33,676 nucleotides of DNA from Alphaproteobacteria bacterium (lineage in GTDB: Bacteria; Pseudomonadota; Alphaproteobacteria; Puniceispirillales; Puniceispirillaceae). Shown here piece after piece: positions 23,833-30,923 of the stretch (its first letter is position 1; each line of letters begins with the position of its first letter). Under the pieces are notes generated by a model. The model saw only the letters and a list, made by a program, of their open reading frames with translations. It did no database searches and was not told where the DNA came from. The stretch lies in contig WTHY01000121.1 in the NCBI GenBank assembly GCA_011522945.1, positions 1-33,676 on the forward strand, given 5' to 3'. A program made the position numbers and the translations under genes.

Positions 23833-24771
23833 ATGCGTATTAAACTGGTTTCAGCAAACTCAAATTTTGACTTTTTGTCGAAAGGCCGTATTGCGGCGCT
23901 TTTTTCATTAGTTTTGGTTTTAACATCAATCGGGATGTTTGTGGGCAAAGGCCTTAATCTTGGTATTGATTTTAAAGGTGGCATCTTAATCGAAGCACAG
24001 AGCCAATCTGGTCCTGCTGACCTCTCAGCGTTGCGCCAAAATATGAATGGTCTTGCCCTAGGGGAAATTTCCATTCAGACATTTGGCACAGACAGAGACG
24101 TACTTGTCCGTGTCCAGCGTCAAGAGGGTGATGAACAAGCGCAAATCGCAGCCATCCAATTGATTACATCAACTTTGGGCGAGACTTATGATGTGCGCCG
24201 TACTGAGTTTGTAGGACCAACAATTGGTGCAGAGCTTGCACGCAAAGGCGTTTTAGCTGTGATGTGTGCGCTTCTTGCGATCATGGTATATATTTGGTTC
24301 CGCTTTGAATGGCAGTTTTCAATAGCTGCAATCATCGCCCTCACACATGATGTTGTCTCTACTGTAGGCTTGTTTTCTTTAACAAATTTTGAATTTAACC
24401 TTGCGACTATTGCTGCAATTTTGACGATTGCTGGATATTCAATCAATGACACGGTTGTTGTTTTTGACCGTGTACGCGAAAATTTGCGACGGTATAAGAG
24501 CTGGGAACAGCGGGATATTCTTAATAAATCGCTGAATGAGACCTTAGCTAGAACAGTAATGACATCTGTTACGACAGCACTTGCCTTGCTTGCCATTATT
24601 ATTTTTGGCGGCGCTGTGTTACGTGATTTCGCACTCGCCATGTTATGGGGCGTTACGATAGGCACCTATTCCTCTATCTTTGTAGCTGTAGGTCTTTTAT
24701 CACGGTTCTCCCTTAACCGCGGTGATGAAGATAAGGATGATGGCACGCCTCGTCCTGAATATGAGCGTTAA
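23833..24771 (+). CDS. secF: Protein translocase subunit SecF
   Basis: The 312-residue partner of SecD has TM1 at about 18-37, the conserved GIDFKGG (44-50), a short periplasmic P4 domain and five C-terminal membrane helices. The family motif NDTVVVFDRVRENLR is near residues 205-218. A strong AGGGGGTAGG ribosome-binding region precedes the ATG. The last ~15 residues are charged and cytoplasmic (GDEDKDDGTPRPEYER). The next gene, for an Mth938-like protein, starts 2 nt after the stop, as in many alphaproteobacteria. Confidence 0.97.
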   Translation: MRIKLVSANSNFDFLSKGRIAALFSLVLVLTSIGMFVGKGLNLGIDFKGGILIEAQSQSGPADLSALRQNMNGLALGEISIQTFGTDRDVLVRVQRQEGDEQAQIAAIQLITSTLGETYDVRRTEFVGPTIGAELARKGVLAVMCALLAIMVYIWFRFEWQFSIAAIIALTHDVVSTVGLFSLTNFEFNLATIAAILTIAGYSINDTVVVFDRVRENLRRYKSWEQRDILNKSLNETLARTVMTSVTTALALLAIIIFGGAVLRDFALAMLWGVTIGTYSSIFVAVGLLSRFSLNRGDEDKDDGTPRPEYER

Positions 24772-24773
24772 AC

Positions 24774-25175
24774 ATGGAAGGTGATGCACCAGCAATCACA
24801 GTTCAGAGTTTTGAAACTGATGGCAAGTTGCAGCTTATACGCAATTATTCTGATGGCGCATTTCAGATTAATGATGATGCCATAAAGGGTTCAGTGTTTT
24901 TGCATCCAAGGCAGTCCAAAGCGTGGCCTGCTTATACTGTTGACGATATCACCCTAAACTCCATTCTAGATCATCTAGGAGACATTCGGCCATCTATCCT
25001 GTTATTAGGATTGGGTGAGGCGCCAAAGACGCGCCTTTGGGACCTGCATCAAGCATTGCGAGCACAAAATATAGGTCTTGAGGTTATGTCAACACCAGCT
25101 GCCTGTCGTACCTGGAATGTGCTTTTGTCTGAGGGGCGTGATGTTGCGGCTGGGCTACTTGCTGTTTCTGAATAA
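24774..25175 (+). CDS. Mth938-like (DUF498, NDUFAF3-type) domain protein
   Basis: This small 133-residue soluble protein is of the Mth938-like fold. The core reads GSVFLHPRQSKAWPA, then DIRPSILLLGLGEAPK, then GLEVMSTPAACRTWNVLLSEG. The last segment (STPAACRTWN) is the most conserved part of the family. Mitochondrial NDUFAF3, an assembly factor of respiratory complex I, is the eukaryotic homologue; the bacterial function is not established. It starts 2 nt after secF and its stop shares one base with the next start (TAATG), so it is translated within the secDF operon. No catalytic site can be assigned. Confidence 0.85.
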   Translation: MEGDAPAITVQSFETDGKLQLIRNYSDGAFQINDDAIKGSVFLHPRQSKAWPAYTVDDITLNSILDHLGDIRPSILLLGLGEAPKTRLWDLHQALRAQNIGLEVMSTPAACRTWNVLLSEGRDVAAGLLAVSE

Positions 25176-25777
25176 TGCAAACAGGCCTCAGTGAATTACG
25201 TGAGATATGTAAGCCTTTAGCTCTTGCCACAGCTTTTGAGCCTTTCAAAGCTCATAATAAGCTAGCGTGTATTTGGCTTTTGGCGTTGGAATTAGACAAG
25301 TCAGTCCTCTTACCAAAAGAGTCCATGCTACGCCTTATTCGTCTGCAATGGTGGTATGACGCCATTGAGACTGGCAACACGCAAAATGTACCTCTCATGC
25401 AGGATATTTGCCTTTTGCTTGAAACAAAGCAGCTGCATAAGGACAGGCTATTTCGGCTAATAGAACAGTGGCAGGCTATTTCAGATGCACCTGGAAATCT
25501 ATCTCAATGTTGGGAGGCTCTACTTGTGGATATTACACAAGATGACCAGCAGGCTATTCGGGATATTGGCTACAACATATTTTGTGTACTACAAAGACGA
25601 CCAGATAAATTGCGTCAAATAGCCTCTATTTCGGCGATGGAAAAAACAGAGCACCAGGCTTTGTTAATGGCATGTCGCTACCTCTCACAGCGCGGTAAAA
25701 CTGCCGACATCCAAGAGGATGGTACGCTAGCTTTTCGGTTATTTTTACAGTTTTTATTCAGCCGCAGGCCTATCTAA
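25175..25777 (+). CDS. Squalene/phytoene synthase-like protein (NDUFAF6-type), short and divergent
   Basis: This 200-residue protein has the LIRLQWWYDAIE block that marks the squalene/phytoene synthase superfamily, specifically its NDUFAF6-like branch. It lacks the two Asp-rich DxxxD prenyl-diphosphate-binding motifs, so it is probably not a prenyl synthase. Homologues I know in alphaproteobacteria are about 270 residues, so it is short, mostly at the C terminus. NDUFAF6 is a mitochondrial complex I assembly factor. It begins by TAATG overlap with the Mth938-like gene. Its last 24 nt overlap the 3' end of trmFO on the other strand (25754-25777). Classification rests on one motif, length class and neighbours. 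Confidence 0.65.
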   Translation: MQTGLSELREICKPLALATAFEPFKAHNKLACIWLLALELDKSVLLPKESMLRLIRLQWWYDAIETGNTQNVPLMQDICLLLETKQLHKDRLFRLIEQWQAISDAPGNLSQCWEALLVDITQDDQQAIRDIGYNIFCVLQRRPDKLRQIASISAMEKTEHQALLMACRYLSQRGKTADIQEDGTLAFRLFLQFLFSRRPI

Positions 25778-27139
25778 CACATCCCCATCAGTCCAGGATT
25801 GCATTAGCGCCAAGGCACGCTCGGCATAGGCAGCCTTCCTGTCACGACCTTTCAAATAGCGTTTTTTCCCATTTGCCGTCATTACAGGTGGCATTGGGGG
25901 AAATAGGCCAAAATTCACATTCATTGGCTGAAAACTGTCAGCCATCGCCCCACCTGTTAAATGTGTTAATAACGCACCATGCGCAGTTTCGGCAGGTGGT
26001 GGAGACCAAGTTTTGCCTTGTATTTCAGCAGCTGCCATACGGCCAGCCAAAGCCCCAATCGCTGCTGATTCAATATAGCCTTCAACACCAGTGATTTGAC
26101 CTGCAAATCTTAGCCGTGGATCAGCTTTCAGACGTAATTGTTCATCTAGCAATCTTGGGGCATTGATGAATGTATTACGATGCAAGCCTCCAAGTCGTGC
26201 GAATTGCGCCTTTTCAAGACCTGGAATTGTCTGGAAAATGCGGACTTGCTCAGCATATTTCAACTTTGTTTGAAATCCGACCATATTATATAATGTGCCA
26301 AGCTTATTATCCTGACGAAGCTGCACAACCGCATGCGGCCTGCTGCCATCATGGGCATTGGTAAGGCCTACTGGTTTCATTGGTCCGAATCGCAGAGTTT
26401 CTGGCCCTCGCTCCGCCATGATTTCAATAGGCATACAGCCATCAAAATATGGTGTGTTTTCTTCCCATTGCCGAAACGACATTTTATCCCCAGCACCTAG
26501 TGCCGCGATGAAATTATTATATTGCGCCTCTGTCATCGGGCAATTGATATAGTCTTTACCATCACCCTTGTCATATCGTGATTGAAACCAGGCAATATCA
26601 AGATTGATACTGTCGAAATGAATGATGGGCGCAATCGCATCAAAAAAGGCAAGGTCATCTTCGCCTGTTAAATTTTGAATAGCCTCTGCCAGAGCGCCTG
26701 AGGTGAGGGGGCCTGTTGCAATAATCACATGTTTCCACGCCGCTGGCGGCAAGCCGGCCACTTCACCACGTTCAATTGTAATGAGCGGATGTGCGGCAAT
26801 AGCGTCTGTCACAGCTGCTGAAAAATCATCCCGGTCAACGGCAAGCGCCCCGCCTGCAGGCACTGAATGTGCATCTCCCTTTGCCATTATAAGAGAGCCA
26901 AGCTGACGCATTTCTTCATGCAAAACACCGACTGCATTAGCTGTGGCATCATCAGAACGGAATGAGTTTGAACAGACGAGTTCTGCGAAATTCTCAGTAC
27001 TATGCACATCTGTTTTCACAATAGGCCGCATTTCGTGCAAAATTACAGGCACACCGCATTGAGCGGCTTGCCATGCCGCCTCGCTTCCAGCAAGCCCGGC
27101 ACCTATCACATGTAGCACATCATTATTTATATCTGTCAT
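25754..27139 (-). CDS. trmFO: Methylenetetrahydrofolate--tRNA-(uracil-5-)-methyltransferase TrmFO
   Basis: The 461-residue FAD- and folate-dependent enzyme makes 5-methyluridine at tRNA position 54. The N-terminal dinucleotide fold is VIGAGLAGSEAA (11-22). The conserved cysteine C56 is in ELVCSNSFRSDD, a TrmFO hallmark. Further conserved blocks are YINCPMTEAQYNNF (second cysteine), ETLRFGPMKPVGL, FQTKLKYAEQ, FARLGGLHRNTF, and QITGVEGYIESAAIG near the FAD C-terminal site. A TTG at 27145 could extend it by two residues; the ATG at 27139 is preferred because AGAGGA lies 7 nt upstream. It lies about 50 nt downstream of uvrA on the same strand and may be cotranscribed with it. Confidence 0.95.
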   Translation of the reverse strand: MTDINNDVLHVIGAGLAGSEAAWQAAQCGVPVILHEMRPIVKTDVHSTENFAELVCSNSFRSDDATANAVGVLHEEMRQLGSLIMAKGDAHSVPAGGALAVDRDDFSAAVTDAIAAHPLITIERGEVAGLPPAAWKHVIIATGPLTSGALAEAIQNLTGEDDLAFFDAIAPIIHFDSINLDIAWFQSRYDKGDGKDYINCPMTEAQYNNFIAALGAGDKMSFRQWEENTPYFDGCMPIEIMAERGPETLRFGPMKPVGLTNAHDGSRPHAVVQLRQDNKLGTLYNMVGFQTKLKYAEQVRIFQTIPGLEKAQFARLGGLHRNTFINAPRLLDEQLRLKADPRLRFAGQITGVEGYIESAAIGALAGRMAAAEIQGKTWSPPPAETAHGALLTHLTGGAMADSFQPMNVNFGLFPPMPPVMTANGKKRYLKGRDRKAAYAERALALMQSWTDGDVLDRPAAE

Positions 27140-27191
27140 GACCAAATCCTCTATCCTGTGCGCTGCTTATACATGAAACGCCTAGATTATA

Positions 27192-30056
27192 TTAGGATAA
27201 AATGCGCTTTAGATATTTACCTGTATGCGAGTCTGGGTTGGCGGCGACCTCTTCAGGTGCGCCTTTGGCAACAATAAACCCACCGCCATCACCACCATCT
27301 GGGCCTAGATCAATGATATGATCTGCCATTTTAATGACGTCAAGATTGTGCTCAATCACAATGACGGTATTACCAGCATCAACCAGCTCTTGAAGCACCT
27401 CCAGAAGCTTAGCGATATCCTCAAAATGTAAGCCAGTCGTCGGCTCATCAAGGATGTATATAGTTTTCCCAGTCGCCCGGCGTGACAATTCTTTAGATAA
27501 TTTGACACGTTGTGCCTCACCACCTGACAAGGTAGTAGCCTGCTGACCAATTCTAACATAGCCAAGGCCTACTTGTAGCATTGTAGCTAGCTTGTCACGA
27601 ATGGCTGGAACCGCTTTAAAAAACTCTGTTCCATCCTCAATAGTCATATCAAGAACATCCGCTATCGATTTGTCTTTAAATTTAATTTCTAAAGTTTCAC
27701 GATTATAACGTTTTCCTTCGCAACTCTCGCAAGTGACGTAGACATCAGGTAGAAAGTGCATTTCAATTTTGATTACACCATCACCCTGACAGGCCTCGCA
27801 ACGCCCACCTTTCACATTGAATGAAAAGCGGCCTGGTGTGTAGCCACGTGTCTTCGCTTCTGGCAGGCCGGCAAACCATTCACGTATGGGCGTGAATGCG
27901 CCAGTATATGTGGCCGGATTAGAGCGCGGTGTGCGGCCGATTGGCGACTGATCGATATCCACGACCTTATCGAGCAACTCAATACCTAAGATGTCATCAT
28001 GCGGGGCAGGTATTTCGCGTGCTTTATGCAGTCGTCTTGCGAGACCCTTCCACAAGGTTTCTAGAACTAATGTAGATTTGCCGCCGCCAGATACACCGGT
28101 AACGCAAGTAAGTACGCCTAACGGAAAATCCACCGTAACATTTTGCAGGTTGTTGCCACGTGCGCCCGAAACCCGAATTTGGCGCTTTTTCGTGATTTTT
28201 CGACGTTGACTAGGCGGCGTAATCGCCTTTTTTCCAGAAAGATACTGGCCTGTCAGTGACTCTGGATTTTGTGATATATCCTGAGCTGTGCCTGAGGCGA
28301 CCACGACACCACCATGCACGCCCGCACCTGGCCCCATATCAATCACATGGTCAGCAGATCTGATGGCATCCTCATCATGTTCTACAACCAGAACTGTATT
28401 GCCTAAATCTCTCAGCCGGGTGAGGGTGGCAAGTAATCTATCATTGTCACGTTGATGCAAGCCAATCGAGGGTTCATCCAATACATATAACACACCGGTT
28501 AAGCCTGACCCAATCTGGCTAGCTAATCTAATACGCTGAGATTCACCGCCAGATAATGTTCCAGAATTCCGTGACAGGTTCAGATATTGTAATCCAACAT
28601 TCGCAAGAAATCCTAAACGTTCATTAATCTCTTTCAAAATTGGCCGTGCAATCTCATTTTCCTGATCGCTAAGCTGTTCTGATAGATTTAGAAACCACGA
28701 AACAGCATCACCAACGGATAATGAGGCAATTTCAGAAATATCTGTCTTTGCAACCTTTACAGCCAGCGATTCTGGTTTCAGCCGCTTGCCACCGCACGCA
28801 TCACAGGGATGAATAGCCCTATATTTATCAAGCTCCTCACGAACCCAGCTTGAATCTGTTTCACGATAACGGCGTGCCAAATTAGGTATCAACCCTTCAA
28901 ATGGCTTTTTTGTCTTGTAGGACCGCAAGCCATCATCATACGTCATTTCAACAGCTTGCTCGCCACTACCTTGCAAAAGGATGTCTTGATAAACAGGTGG
29001 TAATTCTTTGAATGGCACATCAACAGAAAACCCAAACTGCCGTGCAATCGATTCAATGGTTTGGACATAATATCGTGATGTAGAATTAGACCAAGGTGCC
29101 AAGGCGCCTTTTGAGAGCGGCAAGTTGCGGTTTGGAACTATCAGGTCTGCATCGAAATGTGCAGACACGCCAAGTCCATCACAAGAAGGGCAGGCCCCGA
29201 AAGGATTATTAAAGGAAAAAAGGCGAGGTTCAATTTCATCAATGGTAAAGCCAGAGACAGGGCAGGCAAATCGTGCCGAAAAAACAGTGCGCTTAGCATC
29301 ATCAGTTGCTTCATCTGCGTAAGCTAAACCGTCTGACAGGTTGAGCGCAGTTTCCAAAGAATCAGCAAGTCTTGTTGCTAGATTGTCTCGATCTCCCTTG
29401 ATGATGATTCTGTCAATAACGACCTCAATATCATGTTTTTTCTTCTTATCGAGCTGCGGTGTTCCGTCTAAATCATAAAGCTCTCCATCAATACGCACAC
29501 GGCTAAACCCTTTTTGCAGTAATTCTGCTAATTCCTTTCTGTATTCGCCTTTTCGGCCACGCACGATTGGCGCTAACAGATAGAGCCTGGTGCCCTCATC
29601 CATAGCAAGAAGTGTATCAACCATCTGTGATACAGTTTGAGAGCGAATCGGCAAACCAGTTGCCGGTGAATAGGGAATACCAGCACGCGCCCATAAAAGG
29701 CGCATATAATCATAAATTTCTGTTACGGTGCCAACCGTTGAGCGCGGGTTACGTGAGGTGGTTTTTTGCTCAATAGAGATGGCTGGTGATAGACCTTCGA
29801 TTAAGTCGACCTCTGGTTTCTGCATCATCTCTAGAAACTGGCGGGCATAAGCAGAGAGCGACTCTACATAGCGTCTTTGGCCCTCTGCATAAATGGTATC
29901 AAAGGCAAGACTTGATTTTCCAGATCCAGACAGACCTGTTAGCACCACAAATTTATCGCGGGGAATATCAACATCTACATTTTTCAAATTATGTTCGCGT
30001 GCGCCACGAACAGAAATTTGTTTGATGCCAACCGGCATGTGAATATCGTCAGCCAT
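27192..30056 (-). CDS. uvrA: Excinuclease ABC subunit A
   Basis: The 954-residue damage-recognition ATPase of nucleotide excision repair has two ABC modules. The first Walker A is GLSGSGKSS (41-49) and the second, GVSGGGKSTLV, is near 653. Both signature motifs are visible: NSGTLSGGESQRIRLA and ATTLSGGEAQRVKLS. Zinc-binding cysteines occur in CPVSGF and CPSCDGLG, in CDACGGKRL, and in the CEACQGDG / CESCEGKRYN pair of the C-terminal zinc finger. The length is normal. The ATG at 30056 gives MADDIHMPVG; a later ATG (residue 7) is possible and neither has a clear ribosome-binding site. It is divergent from ssb. I saw no alphaproteobacterial LexA box (GTTC-N7-GTTC or GAAC-N7-GAAC) in the 205-nt gap. 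Confidence 0.98.
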   Translation of the reverse strand: MADDIHMPVGIKQISVRGAREHNLKNVDVDIPRDKFVVLTGLSGSGKSSLAFDTIYAEGQRRYVESLSAYARQFLEMMQKPEVDLIEGLSPAISIEQKTTSRNPRSTVGTVTEIYDYMRLLWARAGIPYSPATGLPIRSQTVSQMVDTLLAMDEGTRLYLLAPIVRGRKGEYRKELAELLQKGFSRVRIDGELYDLDGTPQLDKKKKHDIEVVIDRIIIKGDRDNLATRLADSLETALNLSDGLAYADEATDDAKRTVFSARFACPVSGFTIDEIEPRLFSFNNPFGACPSCDGLGVSAHFDADLIVPNRNLPLSKGALAPWSNSTSRYYVQTIESIARQFGFSVDVPFKELPPVYQDILLQGSGEQAVEMTYDDGLRSYKTKKPFEGLIPNLARRYRETDSSWVREELDKYRAIHPCDACGGKRLKPESLAVKVAKTDISEIASLSVGDAVSWFLNLSEQLSDQENEIARPILKEINERLGFLANVGLQYLNLSRNSGTLSGGESQRIRLASQIGSGLTGVLYVLDEPSIGLHQRDNDRLLATLTRLRDLGNTVLVVEHDEDAIRSADHVIDMGPGAGVHGGVVVASGTAQDISQNPESLTGQYLSGKKAITPPSQRRKITKKRQIRVSGARGNNLQNVTVDFPLGVLTCVTGVSGGGKSTLVLETLWKGLARRLHKAREIPAPHDDILGIELLDKVVDIDQSPIGRTPRSNPATYTGAFTPIREWFAGLPEAKTRGYTPGRFSFNVKGGRCEACQGDGVIKIEMHFLPDVYVTCESCEGKRYNRETLEIKFKDKSIADVLDMTIEDGTEFFKAVPAIRDKLATMLQVGLGYVRIGQQATTLSGGEAQRVKLSKELSRRATGKTIYILDEPTTGLHFEDIAKLLEVLQELVDAGNTVIVIEHNLDVIKMADHIIDLGPDGGDGGGFIVAKGAPEEVAANPDSHTGKYLKRILS

Positions 30057-30211
30057 ATTGGTTTTGATTCTTATGCAAAAACGTGGATAGGTAGTTGTGT
30101 ATATAACCCTATACGATAGCCACAGCCAAATCGTTTTGGCGAAAATACATTTTGATCATCTCAAATGTGATTTATAGTGTTATTTCAACAATTACTACAG
30201 CCCGATGCGCG

Positions 30212-30239
30212 TTTAACTGTGCTACTGTGCTAATAGAAT
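30212..30239 (+). promoter_or_regulatory. Candidate ssb promoter with tandem 8-bp repeat
   Basis: TTTAAC (30212-30217), a 16-nt spacer and TAGAAT (30234-30239) lie 23 nt before the ssb ATG. The spacer holds two abutting copies of ACTGTGCT (30216-30231). The -35 match is weak. The ribosome-binding site AGAGGAG follows at 30247-30253. Confidence 0.3.
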
Positions 30240-30261
30240 AACCCCAAAGAGGAGCAAAGCC

Positions 30262-30747
30262 ATGGCTGGCAGCGTAAACAAAGTCATTCTTGTTGGAAAT
30301 GTGGGCAGAGACCCAGAAGTTCGAAGCACGCAAGATGGCATGAAGATTGTAAATTTATCGATTGCGACATCGGAACGTTGGAAAGACCGTAACTCAGGTG
30401 AGCAGCGCGAGCGGACTGAATGGCACCGTGTCGTTATTTTTAACGAAGCACTGGCGCGCGTCGCTGAAGATTATGTTCGTAAGGGCACGTCTTTATATAT
30501 TGAAGGCCAGTTGCAAACCCGTAAATGGACAGATCAGCAAGGTGTTGAAAAATATACGACCGAAGTCGTATTACAGCGGTATCGTGGTGAATTAACCTTG
30601 CTCGGAGGGCGTTCTGATGGTGCATCAATGGGAGGTGCACCTGCCATGCCAAATCAAGGTGGCGCTATGGGTGGCGATATGCCAAAACCTTCATCTCCGC
30701 CCCCAATGGTAGGCGGTGGTGATTTAGACGATGATATCCCGTTCTAA
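30262..30747 (+). CDS. ssb: Single-stranded DNA-binding protein
   Basis: The 161-residue SSB has the N-terminal OB fold (about 5-112), starting VNKVILVGNVGRDPEVR, with ERTEWHRVVIFNEALARVA and LYIEGQLQTRKW typical of the bacterial family. It continues with a Gly/Met/Pro-rich flexible linker and ends in the acidic tip DDDIPF that recruits replication and repair partners. AGAGGAG precedes the ATG. It is divergent from uvrA, the usual alphaproteobacterial arrangement, and is followed by a strong terminator, so it is probably monocistronic. Confidence 0.97.
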   Translation: MAGSVNKVILVGNVGRDPEVRSTQDGMKIVNLSIATSERWKDRNSGEQRERTEWHRVVIFNEALARVAEDYVRKGTSLYIEGQLQTRKWTDQQGVEKYTTEVVLQRYRGELTLLGGRSDGASMGGAPAMPNQGGAMGGDMPKPSSPPPMVGGGDLDDDIPF

Positions 30748-30804
30748 ATTCCGAACCTTCATCTCTATCTTGTTAGACTGCGCATGATAGATAGATTTTT
30801 GTAG

Positions 30805-30841
30805 CCAGCTATGCCCTCTTAGGGTTTAGCTGGTTTTTTTT
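30805..30841 (+). terminator. Strong intrinsic terminator after ssb
   Basis: CCAGCTA (30805-30811) pairs with TAGCTGG (30827-30833). Inside, CCCT/AGGG (30814-30817 with 30821-30824) closes a CTT loop. Eight T follow (30834-30841). It separates ssb from gyrA. Confidence 0.85.
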
Positions 30842-30871
30842 AACTATATCTGGTGTCTTGCGTCAGTTTCA

Positions 30872-30880
30872 TGGTATAAA
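30872..30880 (+). promoter_or_regulatory. Candidate extended -10 promoter for gyrA
   Basis: TGGTATAAA (30872-30880) matches the extended -10 pattern TGnTATAAT. No good -35 box is seen at the right distance. It lies in the only gap between the ssb terminator and gyrA, so a promoter is expected here. Confidence 0.3.
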
Positions 30881-30923
30881 TATGGGGTAAATTACGTTTT
30901 TTTCCGGCTGGAGTGGTTCTATC

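Noticed and set aside
30057..30261. SOS (LexA) box between uvrA and ssb
   Set aside because: No GTTC-N7-GTTC, GAAC-N7-GAAC or E. coli-type CTGT-N8-ACAG site was found on either strand.
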